Source of the DNA: Rhodanobacter panaciterrae
GTDB taxonomy: Bacteria > Pseudomonadota > Gammaproteobacteria > Xanthomonadales > Rhodanobacteraceae
DNA: 64,000 bases
Assembly (NCBI RefSeq): GCF_014651895.1
Contig: NZ_BMXT01000001.1
Coordinates: forward strand, 186,001 to 250,000
Reading direction: 5' to 3'
Part shown: one piece after another, positions 17,475 through 26,625 of the stretch
How the letters are laid out: every line of letters starts with the position of its first letter
Position numbering within the stretch: position 1 is the stretch's first letter
Notes under the pieces: generated by a model
Database searches by the model: none
Told to the model about the DNA's origin: nothing
Seen by the model: only the letters and a program-made list of their open reading frames with translations
Position numbers and translations under genes: made by a program

Positions 17475-18386
17475 ATGCGTCGCCTGTCCGCCCTGCTGTT
17501 GATCTCCCTGTTGCCGCTCACTGCGGTCGGGCAGTCTGCGGGCGGCGACAACGCCATGGCCCAGCGTTTGCTGGCGCAGCCGCCGGATCAGATGACCGAA
17601 GTCGAACCCGGCGTGATGGTGCCGTTGTGGCGCGGTACCGATGGTCGCCTGCTCGCTCTCAAGGCCGATCAAAGCACCGGCGCCGATGCCTTGCGCAAGA
17701 ATGCACCGCTGGCGTTGCGCGTGGTCGATGCGGCCAGCGTGATGACGACCGGCTTGCAATACGGCTTGGGGCCGAGACTGCAGGCGCATGCCGAGATCAG
17801 CGAACACTCGTGGGTCAACCAGAGCTCGCGAGTGCTCGGCAGCGAAGTGGGTGCCACCTATGACGCCGGCCGTTACAGCCTTGGCGTGAGCGTCGGCACC
17901 GTCAGCACTTCGAACAACAACACCGTATTGCCGCGCGTGCTTCCGGGCGCCGTGCCGGGGGTCGATGGCCTGTCCAGTTTCGACAGCAGCTCCCAGCTCA
18001 ACGCGCGTGGCCGATTGGCCTTGGGCGGCAAGAGCGGTATCGATCTGGGTGCCAGTGTCGGCCGCATTCACCTGCTGCCGGGCAATCTGCTTGGCATCAA
18101 CACGCTGGATCAGAAAGCGCTGAGTTTCGGTGTCGATCACGGCCCGTTGAGCGGTGTCCTGACTGGGCGCACCATGCAGCCGGAGGCGGGCATTCCAGGT
18201 AACTACGGTGCCGATCGACGCTGGAACAGCATCGATCTGGGTGTGACCTGGCGTTTGCCGTGGCGCGGTGCGTTGAGTGTTGGTGCGCAGAATCTGTGGT
18301 CGTCCGGCACGCCGACGAATACGCCAGCGGGCCCGGAGCCGGATCAATCGCGCACACCGTACGTGCAGTATCACCAGGATCTTTGA
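17475..18386 (+). CDS. Secreted, probably outer-membrane protein of unknown function
   Basis: 303 residues. A signal peptide (1-19, cleavage near AVGQS) precedes about 80 residues with MAQRLLAQPPDQMTEVEPG. The rest alternates polar and hydrophobic residues in short stretches (RYSLGVSVGTVS, LNARGRLALG, SIDLGVTWRLPW, GALSVGAQNLW) typical of transmembrane beta-strands. It ends in ...QYHQDL, not a classical C-terminal Phe. It is monocistronic, with its own promoter and strong terminator. I do not recognise the family; a small beta-barrel is the best structural guess. Confidence 0.6.
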   Translation: MRRLSALLLISLLPLTAVGQSAGGDNAMAQRLLAQPPDQMTEVEPGVMVPLWRGTDGRLLALKADQSTGADALRKNAPLALRVVDAASVMTTGLQYGLGPRLQAHAEISEHSWVNQSSRVLGSEVGATYDAGRYSLGVSVGTVSTSNNNTVLPRVLPGAVPGVDGLSSFDSSSQLNARGRLALGGKSGIDLGASVGRIHLLPGNLLGINTLDQKALSFGVDHGPLSGVLTGRTMQPEAGIPGNYGADRRWNSIDLGVTWRLPWRGALSVGAQNLWSSGTPTNTPAGPEPDQSRTPYVQYHQDL

Positions 18387-18416
18387 TTCGTCGGGCTGTA
18401 TTCGCCGATTGAATTT

Positions 18417-18445
18417 AAAACGCCGTCGCATTGCGACGGCGTTTT
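18417..18445. terminator. Bidirectional intrinsic terminator
   Basis: Perfect 13-bp stem AAAACGCCGTCGC (18417-18429) with 18433-18445 and a 3-base loop; T-runs on both strands. It serves the secreted-protein gene on the plus strand and the DUF4097 operon on the minus strand. Confidence 0.9.
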
Positions 18446-18473
18446 CATTTGAGGTGCATTGATCTGCCTGCCG

Positions 18474-19376
18474 TCAGTTCTGCTTGCGCACGCGCAGGTC
18501 GCCGCTGAATGTCTCGATATTGATCTTGCCGCGACCGTCGCCGAGACGGACGTCCAATGAGCTGCCGGGGCCGTGCTCGGGTTCCTTCGGTGTGCCGAAA
18601 TCGCTGCGCAGGTTACCGCTGAAACTGCTGGCGTGCAGGTTGCCGGAAGTGTTTACAGGCAGCTGCAGTTGCACGTCGCCGCTCATGCTGTCGATGCCGA
18701 GAATGCCATCGGTAGCCAGCCCGCCAGTCAACTGCACATTGCCGGATACCGTGCTCAGCGTCAGTTTCTTCCACGGGCCACCATCGGCCTGGATCCGACC
18801 GGAAATGGTCTGCAGCTTTACGTCGCTACCGAGCACGGGGGCAAGGATGTCACCGCTGACGGTCTGCAGGTCGGCCTGTCCGGCATGTCCGGCCAACTCG
18901 ATGCCGCCGCTGACACTGTCGACTTTCAGCGACGGCACGCGTGCATTGATGCGTGCCTTGCCGCTGACCGTATTGACCTCGATGTTGCCGCCATCCATGC
19001 CGTCGACGACCAGTGGTGCGCTGACTACGTCGATGTCCAGTGAGGCAGCCTTGGGAACATGCAGTTCCAGCGTGGTTGCCGCCATGTTGTTGTCGCCTTT
19101 CCAGTTGAACCAGCCGGAGCCACCTTGCGGTTCGACCTTGATTGCCATGTCGGTATTGCTGCCGGTGATCGTCAGCGGCTTGGCACCATTGCCGAGTTGG
19201 CCGCGGACCTGCACTTCGTTGCGATCCCAGGCGATCACGTTCACCGTGCCGGCGATATTGCTGATGCTGACATGGGCGGTCGGACTGGCGTCATGACGCA
19301 GCTGGATCGGTGTGTCGGCGAGCGCCTGGCCGATGCACAGACACAGCAGCAGCGGAAGATAGCGGGTGGTTTTCAT
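18474..19376 (-). CDS. DUF4097-type secreted beta-repeat protein
   Basis: 300 residues. Signal peptide (1-20, cleavage at ALA-DT) followed by short beta-solenoid-like repeats with recurring TVSG/SVSG/TISG/SFSG units spaced about 20 residues apart, the DUF4097 pattern. Such proteins commonly sit with ECF sigma factors, as here. Biochemical role unknown; envelope stress output is an inference from context. ATG 19376 is preferred because AGGA lies 6 bases upstream; ATG 19382 abuts it. Confidence 0.8.
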   Translation of the reverse strand: MKTTRYLPLLLCLCIGQALADTPIQLRHDASPTAHVSISNIAGTVNVIAWDRNEVQVRGQLGNGAKPLTITGSNTDMAIKVEPQGGSGWFNWKGDNNMAATTLELHVPKAASLDIDVVSAPLVVDGMDGGNIEVNTVSGKARINARVPSLKVDSVSGGIELAGHAGQADLQTVSGDILAPVLGSDVKLQTISGRIQADGGPWKKLTLSTVSGNVQLTGGLATDGILGIDSMSGDVQLQLPVNTSGNLHASSFSGNLRSDFGTPKEPEHGPGSSLDVRLGDGRGKINIETFSGDLRVRKQN

Positions 19377-19393
19377 GGTCATTCCTGTGGATA

Positions 19394-19849
19394 TCAACCG
19401 GCCTGGTTGGCCAGCTGGCGCAATTGCGTCTGTTGCAGTTCGGTGCGGTCGAGCAGGCGCTGCAGTGCGGGCGAATGAGGTGCCTGCTGGATCGCCAGTT
19501 GCAGCTCCATGCGGGCGGCGTCCAGTTCGATCGCGGCGCCAGCCAATCGTGGATCGGCCGGTTTCCAGCTTGCCGGAGCCGTGCTGACACGGGCGATCGG
19601 TGTGGAAGTGGGCATCTGCAGCCGATGCCAGCCGATGCCGGCGGCCAGCAGCACTGATGCAGCGAGGCTGGCGACAACCAGCCAGCGCTGCCGGTGCCCC
19701 GACCGATGCATGGGTGATGCCTGGATCGTGGGCGCATCCGTCCGTTCGGCATCGTCCAGTGCGGCGGCGAGCGAAGCCCACAGATCACGCTGCGGCGTGA
19801 GCGGCTGGCGCAGCTCGCGCATCTGCCGGCGCCATTCGAATTCGTTCAT
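19394..19849 (-). CDS. Single-pass membrane protein, probable anti-sigma factor
   Basis: 151 residues. A cytoplasmic N-terminus (1-52) with a WRRQMRELRQP segment and acidic helix is followed by one membrane helix (about 55-72) and a helical periplasmic tail. Its start overlaps the sigma-factor stop by four bases (ATGA, 19846-19849), the usual arrangement for a cognate anti-sigma factor. No zinc HxxxCxxC motif is present, so it is not the ZAS type. Confidence 0.65.
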   Translation of the reverse strand: MNEFEWRRQMRELRQPLTPQRDLWASLAAALDDAERTDAPTIQASPMHRSGHRQRWLVVASLAASVLLAAGIGWHRLQMPTSTPIARVSTAPASWKPADPRLAGAAIELDAARMELQLAIQQAPHSPALQRLLDRTELQQTQLRQLANQAG

Positions 19850-20391
19850 GACCTTTCTCCCAATACCTTGCGCAGCAGACCGCGGGCACGATGCAGTTGC
19901 GCTTTCGATGTACCGACCGCCATGCCCAGCTCGTTGCCGATCTCTTCGTGTCGCCAGCCTTCGATGTCGTGTAACACCAGCACAGCGCGAGCTCGTGGTG
20001 GCAGCTGGCCGATCGCGTGCTCCAGTTCCTCGCGCTCGGCGGCGCAGAAGGGGGTCTCGCCGGTGTCTGGCAGGTGATCGTCGTCCAGCATGCTGACCGG
20101 GTCGGCGCCGCGGGAGCGGATATCCATCAGCGCCACGTTCACCGCGAGTCGGTACAGCCAGGTGCCGAACGCGCTCTCGTGGCGAAAGCCGGGCAGTTTC
20201 TGCCAGGCGCGGATGAAGGCGTCTTGGGTCAGGTCTTCGGCGCGGGCATGGTCGTAACCGGCGAGCCGGTATACCGCGCCGTGTACCCGGCCCACATGCA
20301 GGTGGTACAGCCGCTGGAATGCGTGGCGATCACCGGCAGCCGCGGCGCGCACGTCATCGGCGTCGTTGGCTCCCGTTGAGGCAGGCGACAT
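19846..20391 (-). CDS. ECF-type RNA polymerase sigma factor
   Basis: 181 residues with region 2 (about 12-82; LTQDAFIRAWQKLPGFRHESAFGTWLYRLAVN) and region 4 (about 118-172; LPPRARAVLVLHDIEGWRHEEIGNELGMAVGTSKAQLHRAR), without regions 1 and 3, as in ECF/SigE-like factors. It directs a small stress regulon, normally held by the anti-sigma factor encoded next. ATG 20391 has GGAAG a few bases upstream; an earlier in-frame start (20424) adds 11 residues without support. Confidence 0.92.
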   Translation of the reverse strand: MSPASTGANDADDVRAAAAGDRHAFQRLYHLHVGRVHGAVYRLAGYDHARAEDLTQDAFIRAWQKLPGFRHESAFGTWLYRLAVNVALMDIRSRGADPVSMLDDDHLPDTGETPFCAAEREELEHAIGQLPPRARAVLVLHDIEGWRHEEIGNELGMAVGTSKAQLHRARGLLRKVLGERS

Positions 20392-20532
20392 GGAGCTTCC
20401 AATGGCAGGGCAGGCGGCGATCATCTTGCCAACTTGGATGCACCGTCATGCGAAAGGGTTTGAACCGCCGCCGCTGTGTCATCGCCACGATGCATCCCGG
20501 ACGGGCGTGATAGCCCGCCCGGGTGCGCTGGC

Positions 20533-22317
20533 TCAGTGTGCGGTTGCCTCGCGACGCGGCTGGGCGTCCGCATCATCCAGCGCCTTGGCCACGCGCTGCT
20601 GTTCCTGGTGCAGACGCTCCGGCAGACGCGGAGTAAAGCTCTGCAGATACTCGCCGATCGCGGCCAGCTCGTTCTGCCAGCCGGCATTGTCCACGTCGAG
20701 CAGCTCATCGAGCTGGGCAGGGTCGAGCTTGAGGCCGTCCAGCTTGAGTTCGCCGTCCGCCGGCAGGATGCCGATCGGGGTCTCGGTGCCGTCGACGCGG
20801 TCCTCTACACGGTTGATCATCCACTCCAGCACGCGCAGGTTGTCGCCAAAACCGGGCCACAGGAACTTGCCGTCCTTGCCCTTGCGGAACCAGTTGACGT
20901 GGAAGATCTTCGGTAGCTTCGCGCCGGGCTGGTCGAGCGACAGCCAGTGCGCGAAATAGTCGCCGTAGTGGTAGCCGCAGAACGGCTTCATCGCCATCGA
21001 GTCGCGGCGCAGCACGCCGACCGCGCCGGTAGCGGCAGCGGTCGTTTCCGAACCCATCGCAGCACCCATCAGCACGCCATGGTTCCAGTCGCGCGCCTCC
21101 ATCACCAGCGGCAGCAGCGACGGCCGGCGGCCGCCGAACACGATCGCGCTGATCGGCACGCCCTGCGCGGCTTCAGCCATTTCCGACCAGGTCGGGCATT
21201 GCTTCGCGCTGACCGTGAAGCGTGAGTTCGGATGGGCGGCGGCGCCGTTGGCCGCATCGTAGGGACGTCCCTGCCAATCAGTGACCGGTGTGCCGGGCAG
21301 GCCTTCCCACCACGGCTGGTTGTCGGTGGTGACGGCGACGTTGGTGAAGATGGTGTCGCGCGCGATGCTCTTCAGTGCGTTCGGGTTGGTGCTGTCGCTG
21401 GTGCCCGGTGCCACGCCGAAGAAACCGGCTTCGGGATTGATCGCATACAGCCGTCCATCCGCACCAGGGCGCATCCAGCAGATGTCGTCACCCACCGTCC
21501 ACACCTTCCAGCCGTCCTGACGGTAGCCTTCGGGCGGGATCAGCATGGCGAGGTTGGTCTTGCCGCAGGCGGACGGGAATGCGGCCGCGACGTAGTGCGT
21601 CTCGCCTTGCGGGTTCTCGATGCCGACGATCAGCATGTGCTCGGCCAGCCAGCCTTCGCTGCGCGCCTGATGGCTGGCGATGCGTAGTGCATGGCACTTC
21701 TTGCCGAGCAGCGCATTGCCGCCGTAGCCGGAGCCGTAGGATTTGATCGACAGTTCGGCCGGGAAGTGCATGATGAAGCGGCGTTCGGGATCGAGTTCGC
21801 CGGTGGAATGCAGCCCCTTGATGAACTTTCCTTCACGCTCGATCCGCGCCTGCGCCGCGGCACCCATGCGGGTCATGATCTTCATGTTGGCGACCACGTA
21901 CGGGCTGTCGGTGATCTCCACGCCGCAACGGGCCAACGGTGAGTCGATCGGCCCCATGCAGTACGGGATGACGTACATCGTGCGGCCTTCCATGCAGCCG
22001 TCGAACAGCGCATCGATCTTCGCGTGTGCCGCGGCCGGATCCATCCAGTGATTGTTCGGACCGGCATCCTGCTCGTCGGGATGGCAGACGAAGGTCAAGT
22101 GCTCGACACGGGCCACATCGGAAGGATGGGAGCGGTGCAGATAGCAGCCTGGATGGGTCTGCTGGTTCAGTTCAATCAGGGTGCCGTCGGCCAGCATCTG
22201 CTGCACCAGGGTTTGGTATTCGGCATCCGAGCCATCGCACCAGTGGATTTTCGCGGGACGGGTCAGCGCCGCCACCTCGTTTACCCAGTGCGTGAACGCT
22301 TCCAGCTTGCTGGCCAT
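20533..22317 (-). CDS. pckG: Phosphoenolpyruvate carboxykinase (GTP)
   Basis: 594 residues, the GTP-dependent type (ATP-type enzymes are about 530-540). It converts oxaloacetate and GTP to PEP, CO2 and GDP at the entry of gluconeogenesis. The kinase-1 loop with reactive Cys, FPSACGKTNLAML, is near residue 260; the metal/substrate block YGGNALLGKKCHALR and the nucleotide-site FGGRRPS are also present. It is monocistronic. Together with the nearby fadE it fits growth on fatty acids and other gluconeogenic substrates. Confidence 0.96.
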   Translation of the reverse strand: MASKLEAFTHWVNEVAALTRPAKIHWCDGSDAEYQTLVQQMLADGTLIELNQQTHPGCYLHRSHPSDVARVEHLTFVCHPDEQDAGPNNHWMDPAAAHAKIDALFDGCMEGRTMYVIPYCMGPIDSPLARCGVEITDSPYVVANMKIMTRMGAAAQARIEREGKFIKGLHSTGELDPERRFIMHFPAELSIKSYGSGYGGNALLGKKCHALRIASHQARSEGWLAEHMLIVGIENPQGETHYVAAAFPSACGKTNLAMLIPPEGYRQDGWKVWTVGDDICWMRPGADGRLYAINPEAGFFGVAPGTSDSTNPNALKSIARDTIFTNVAVTTDNQPWWEGLPGTPVTDWQGRPYDAANGAAAHPNSRFTVSAKQCPTWSEMAEAAQGVPISAIVFGGRRPSLLPLVMEARDWNHGVLMGAAMGSETTAAATGAVGVLRRDSMAMKPFCGYHYGDYFAHWLSLDQPGAKLPKIFHVNWFRKGKDGKFLWPGFGDNLRVLEWMINRVEDRVDGTETPIGILPADGELKLDGLKLDPAQLDELLDVDNAGWQNELAAIGEYLQSFTPRLPERLHQEQQRVAKALDDADAQPRREATAH

Positions 22318-22390
22318 CGTGTCCCTCTAAAGGTCTTGAGAAAAATTGAACCGAAACGGTAGTTTGCGTGCACTGGTATTGCAAGGTTTC

Positions 22391-22421
22391 GTGCAACAAA
22401 AACGGCGCCAAATGGCGCCGT
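22391..22421 (-). terminator. Intrinsic terminator of the TetR gene
   Basis: 9-bp stem ACGGCGCCA (22402-22410) with 22413-22421. Read on the minus strand it is followed by TTTTTGTTG, 23 bases beyond the TetR stop and just ahead of pckG. Confidence 0.85.
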
Positions 22422-22443
22422 GCGGGGATACTCGAGAGGTGGA

Positions 22444-23022
22444 TCAGGCCGGAATCAAGGTCGCGATCATGTGTTCGACGTAGGCGTCGAATTCCTCGTG
22501 GTTGATCCGCGGCAGGCCCAGCGTGAAGTTCAACTGCAGGAAGCCGACATAGGCGGCATAGGTCAGCCGTGCGCGGTTCAGTGCCTGTTGCGCGGGCAGG
22601 CCGGCTTCGCGATAGGCGGTGGTCAGGAACTCCATCCGCCGCTGCGACACGCGCGCCATCACCGGCACCACCTGCGGGTGATCCAGCGCCTTCAGCAGCG
22701 CGGCATACACGCGATGCGGCTGCAGTTCGTGCGCGACGCGGCGGAACAGTTCGGGCAGGCGCTTGCGCGGGTCCGCGATCTGTTCGATCTGGCCGAGCAC
22801 CTCGCGCTCGCCGTACTGCTCCCAGCGTTCCAGTGCGGCATTCAGCAAGGCTTCGCGGGTACGGAAATGCCAGTAGAAGCTGCCCTTGGTCACGCCGAGC
22901 TGGCGCGCCAAGGCCTCCACGGCCAAGGCGCCGACGCCTTGTTCGGCGATCAGGTGCAGGGCGGCGAGTTCCCAATCTTCGGCGGACAGGCGGGTGCGTT
23001 CTGGTTTGCTGCTGACATTCAT
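22444..23022 (-). CDS. TetR family transcriptional regulator
   Basis: 192 residues. N-terminal helix-turn-helix (about 10-57) with ALARQLGVTKGSFYWHFRTREALL, then an all-helical ligand domain. It is divergent from the hydrolase-fadE genes, the usual layout for repressors of lipid or xenobiotic metabolism. Start 23022 is taken; the 16 extra upstream codons lack the fold. CCATAC motifs lie in its own leader and at the hydrolase start (23149-23166). Acyl-CoA or a related hydrophobic ligand is an inference from context. Confidence 0.88.
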   Translation of the reverse strand: MNVSSKPERTRLSAEDWELAALHLIAEQGVGALAVEALARQLGVTKGSFYWHFRTREALLNAALERWEQYGEREVLGQIEQIADPRKRLPELFRRVAHELQPHRVYAALLKALDHPQVVPVMARVSQRRMEFLTTAYREAGLPAQQALNRARLTYAAYVGFLQLNFTLGLPRINHEEFDAYVEHMIATLIPA

Positions 23023-23148
23023 GTCCGTATGGTAGCCACACCCTGCGGATTTGTAATGGGGTGCGGCCAATCGAGCGTGATTGCACCGGCTATTTCAGCA
23101 TGCCAGGGGACCATCGGCAGGACGGTTGACGGCAGTTGTCGAGGCAAC

Positions 23149-23166
23149 CCATACTCTTCCGTATGG
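23149..23166. promoter_or_regulatory. Candidate TetR operator over the hydrolase start codon
   Basis: CCATAC-N6-GTATGG, an 18-bp inverted repeat with perfect 6-base arms, whose right arm contains the hydrolase ATG (23163). A further CCATAC lies just upstream of the TetR start (around 23030 on the minus strand). Size and position fit a TetR dimer site. Confidence 0.45.
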
Positions 23167-24080
23167 TTGACCATATTCAAACCTCTGCCACCACCAGCCG
23201 TTTTCCGGTGGCCGATCTGCGTCTGGCCGTGGAGACGCGCCATCCGGGCGGCGATCCGGCGCTGCTGTTCGCGCACGGTTTCGGCCAGACCCGCGGTGCC
23301 TGGAACGGCGCAGCGGCGGCACTGGCCGATGCCGGTTGTCGCTGCGTGACATTCGACAGCCGCGGTCATGGCGAAAGCGATCGCGTGGCGGGTGGTGCGG
23401 ATCCTGTAGATGGTTACCACATGGATCAGTTCGCCGATGACCTGCTGCGGCTGGCCGTGGCGCAACCGCAACCGCCGATCCTGGTCGGCGCGTCGATGGG
23501 CGGCTTGCTCGGCATCGTGCTTGCCGGCGAAGTGCGACCCACGCCGTTTCGCGCGATGGTGCTGGTCGACATCACGCCGCGCTGGGAAACTGCCGGGGTG
23601 GAACGCATCCTCGCTTTCATGCAGGCGCATCCAGACGGTTTCGCGAATTACGCCGAGGCGGCCGAACAGATCGCCAGCTACCTGCCGCAACGGCGCGAGC
23701 GCAAGAGCGAGGAACAACTGCGTCCATTGTTGCGCGAAGGCGCGGACGGCCGGCTGCGCTGGCACTGGGACCCGGCCCTGCTGGCCGGCAGCCTGCTGCA
23801 GGAAAGCGAGCGCTACCAGCCGCGCCTGCAAGCAGCTGCGGCGAAGATCGATGTGCCCGTGCTGCTGCTCTCGGGCGCGCGCAGTGACGTGGTCTCGCGC
23901 ACCACCGTCGATGAATTCCTGCAACTGGTGCCGCATGCGCAGCATGTGGAACTGTCGCACGCCACACACATGGTGGCGGGCGATGCGAATGATGCGTTCA
24001 CGCGCGAAGTCGTCCGCTTCGTGCAGAGTCTGGATCAACCCGAGGGCCGGCCCAGCGCTGGCGCTGTTCAATCGCGATGA
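23163..24080 (+). CDS. Alpha/beta-hydrolase
   Basis: 305 residues. Alpha/beta-hydrolase signatures: oxyanion HGFGQTRGAW, DSRGHGESD, nucleophile elbow GASMGG (Ser near 120), acid in LLSGARSDVVS and final His in SHATHMVAGD. No signal peptide, so cytosolic. Substrate unknown; the divergent TetR gene and downstream fadE suggest an ester or thioester in fatty-acid catabolism. ATG 23163 lies inside the candidate operator; a start at 23136 would add 9 residues. Confidence 0.82.
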   Translation: MVDHIQTSATTSRFPVADLRLAVETRHPGGDPALLFAHGFGQTRGAWNGAAAALADAGCRCVTFDSRGHGESDRVAGGADPVDGYHMDQFADDLLRLAVAQPQPPILVGASMGGLLGIVLAGEVRPTPFRAMVLVDITPRWETAGVERILAFMQAHPDGFANYAEAAEQIASYLPQRRERKSEEQLRPLLREGADGRLRWHWDPALLAGSLLQESERYQPRLQAAAAKIDVPVLLLSGARSDVVSRTTVDEFLQLVPHAQHVELSHATHMVAGDANDAFTREVVRFVQSLDQPEGRPSAGAVQSR

Positions 24081-24090
24081 GGTACTCAAG

Positions 24091-26538
24091 ATGTCCGTGA
24101 TACTGACCCTGCTGGCGGCACTGATAGCCACCGGCACCTGTGCCTACCATCGCAGCAGCCTGCGCACCTGGGCGATCGCCACGATCGCCACCACGCTGGT
24201 GGTCGGTCTGATCGCGCATGCGCCGTGGACGACGATCATCTTGCTGATCATCGAACTGGCCATCGCGGTACCGTTGCTGCTGGTGGATTTCCGCCGCCGG
24301 CAGATCAGTGCGCCACTGCTGAAGCTGTTCGCGAAAGTCACGCCGAAGCTGTCCGAGACCGAGCAGACCGCACTGGAAGCTGGCACGGTCGGTTTCGAAG
24401 GCGAACTGTTTTCCGGCAAGCCGGACTGGCACGAATTGTTGAAGCAGCCGAAACCCGAACTGAGCGTCGAGGAGCAGGCCTTCCTCGACGGTCCGGTGGA
24501 AGAGCTGTGCGGCATGATCGACGACTGGCAGATCACTCACGAGCTGGCCGACCTGCCGCCGAACGTGTGGGAGTTCATCAAGAAGAACCGCTTCTTCGGC
24601 ATGATCATCCCGAAGCAGTACGGTGGTCTGCAGTTCTCCGCGCTGGCGCATTCGGCGGTGCTGCAGAAGCTGGCGACGATGTCGGCCACGGTGGCCTCGA
24701 CCGTTGCCGTGCCGAACTCGCTCGGACCGGCCGAGCTGTTGTTGCATTACGGCAGCGATGAACAGAAGAACCACTATCTGCCGCGACTGGCCGTCGGTGA
24801 CGAGATCCCGTGTTTCGCGCTGACGGGTCCTTACGCCGGCTCCGACGCCACCTCGATTCCCGACTTCGGCATCGTCTGCAAGCAGAGTGTCGATGGCGTC
24901 GACACGATCGGCATCAAGCTCACCTTCGACAAGCGCTACATCACGCTGGCGCCGGTGGCGACCGTGGTTGGTCTGGCGTTCCGCATGTATGACCCCGAGC
25001 ACCTGCTCGGCGACAAGGAGGATCTTGGCATCACGCTGGCATTGCTGCCGCGTTCCACGCCAGGCCTGCAGATCGGTCGCCGTCATTTCCCGTTGAACGT
25101 GCCGTTCCAGAACGGTCCGATTCACGGCAAGGACATGTTCGTGCCGCTGTCCACCCTGATCGGCGGCCCGCACATGGCCGGTCATGGCTGGCGCATGCTG
25201 GTCGAGTGCCTGTCGGTGGGTCGTGCGATTTCGCTGCCGTCCAACGCCACCGGTGGCGTGCGCGCGGCCGTCGCTTCGGTCGGTGCGTATGCGCGCATGC
25301 GCAAACAGTTCGGCTTGGCGATCGCCCGTTTCGAAGGCGTGGAAGAGGCGCTGGCACGCATCGGCGGCCTGACCTATGCCACCGCCGCGTTGTCGCGTGC
25401 CACGGCGGCGGCGGTCGACCGTGGCGAGAAGCCGGCAGTGCCGTCGGCGATCGCGAAATACCACGCCACCGAATGGGGCCGGCAGATCGCCGGTGATGCG
25501 ATGGACGTGCTGGGCGGCAAGGGCGTGCAGCTGGGGCCGAGCAACTATGCCGGTCGTGCCTGGCAGGGCGTGCCGATCGCGATCACCGTGGAAGGCGCCA
25601 ACATCATGACGCGCAGCCTGATGATCTTCGGGCAGGGTGCGATCCGTTGCCATCCCTACGTACTGAAGGAAATGCAGGCGCTGTCGATCACCGATCGCGG
25701 CGAACAGCTTAAGACCTTCGACCGGCTGCTGTTCGGCCACATCGGTTTCGGCCTGTCCAACGCGGTGCGCAGTTTCGCGATGGGCCTCACCGGCTCGCGT
25801 CTCGGCGAAACGGCGGGCGATGCGTATACGCATCGCTACTACCGCAAACTCGATCGCTATTCCGCGGCGCTGGCGCTATGCGCCGACGTGTTCATGGGCG
25901 TGCTCGGCGGCAAGCTGAAGTTCAAGGAGAAACTGTCCGCGCGCCTCGGCGACGTGCTCAGCTATCTGTACATCGCCAGCGCGATGCTCAAGCGTTACGA
26001 GGACACCGGCCGGCCTGAGGCGGATCGTCCGCTGCTGGCGTGGGCGTTCCATCAATGCGTGTGGAACATGCAGATGGCGCTGGATGGCGCGATCCGCAAC
26101 TTCCCGGTGCGTCCGGTCTCGTGGCTGCTGCGTGCCCTGGTATTCCCGTTCGGGCGCCGCGAAGTGCCGCCGTCCGATCGCCTGGGTCGTCGTGTCGCTG
26201 CCTTGATCACCGCACCCAGCGAGGCGCGTGACCGCCTGCTGGAATGGGTCTACCTGACGCCGACCGCGAACAACACGATCGGCCGCATGCATGCCTTGCT
26301 GCCGGACGTGATTCTTGCCGAGCCGGTCGATCGCAAGTTCGGCAAGGCGCAGAAGAGCGGCCAGTTCACGTCGCACGACTACATGGATCAACTGGCCGAG
26401 GCCGAACAGGCCGGCGTGCTGAATGCCAGCGAGGTGGCGCTGCTCAAGCGCGTGCGTGAAGGCGTGTTCGAGTTCATCTCGGTGGATGACTTCGAGCCGG
26501 ACGAGCTGCGCGCGTTCAAGACACGCGCAGAGAAGTAA
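24091..26538 (+). CDS. fadE: Acyl-CoA dehydrogenase FadE
   Basis: 815 residues, the length of E. coli FadE (814). It catalyses the first, FAD-linked step of beta-oxidation. N-terminal hydrophobic helices (about 2-20 and 30-60) probably attach it to the membrane. The dehydrogenase core (about 120-560) contains FALTGPYAGSDATSIPD and GGKGVQLGPSNY, followed by the FadE-specific C-terminal DUF1974-like helical region. ATG 24091 has GAGG (24079-24082) upstream; it starts 10 bases after the hydrolase stop, so the two are one operon. Confidence 0.95.
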   Translation: MSVILTLLAALIATGTCAYHRSSLRTWAIATIATTLVVGLIAHAPWTTIILLIIELAIAVPLLLVDFRRRQISAPLLKLFAKVTPKLSETEQTALEAGTVGFEGELFSGKPDWHELLKQPKPELSVEEQAFLDGPVEELCGMIDDWQITHELADLPPNVWEFIKKNRFFGMIIPKQYGGLQFSALAHSAVLQKLATMSATVASTVAVPNSLGPAELLLHYGSDEQKNHYLPRLAVGDEIPCFALTGPYAGSDATSIPDFGIVCKQSVDGVDTIGIKLTFDKRYITLAPVATVVGLAFRMYDPEHLLGDKEDLGITLALLPRSTPGLQIGRRHFPLNVPFQNGPIHGKDMFVPLSTLIGGPHMAGHGWRMLVECLSVGRAISLPSNATGGVRAAVASVGAYARMRKQFGLAIARFEGVEEALARIGGLTYATAALSRATAAAVDRGEKPAVPSAIAKYHATEWGRQIAGDAMDVLGGKGVQLGPSNYAGRAWQGVPIAITVEGANIMTRSLMIFGQGAIRCHPYVLKEMQALSITDRGEQLKTFDRLLFGHIGFGLSNAVRSFAMGLTGSRLGETAGDAYTHRYYRKLDRYSAALALCADVFMGVLGGKLKFKEKLSARLGDVLSYLYIASAMLKRYEDTGRPEADRPLLAWAFHQCVWNMQMALDGAIRNFPVRPVSWLLRALVFPFGRREVPPSDRLGRRVAALITAPSEARDRLLEWVYLTPTANNTIGRMHALLPDVILAEPVDRKFGKAQKSGQFTSHDYMDQLAEAEQAGVLNASEVALLKRVREGVFEFISVDDFEPDELRAFKTRAEK

Positions 26539-26561
26539 GCAGCTCGCAAGCATGTACCTGC

Positions 26562-26613
26562 CGGCCCGCGCTGAATGTCGTTTGTCGACACCAGGCGCGG
26601 GCCGACTTTTTGC
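26562..26613 (+). terminator. Long intrinsic terminator after fadE
   Basis: Outer 10-bp stem CGGCCCGCGC (26562-26571) with 26595-26604, inner 5-bp stem TGTCG/CGACA (26576-26580, 26586-26590), followed by ACTTTTTGC. It ends a dozen bases before the thioesterase start, whose CTGGAG ribosome site follows directly. Confidence 0.85.
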
Positions 26614-26625
26614 TGGAGATCGCCG

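Noticed and set aside
23998-25833. 611-codon minus-strand open frame
   Set aside because: Antisense to fadE; shadow composition and no start signal.
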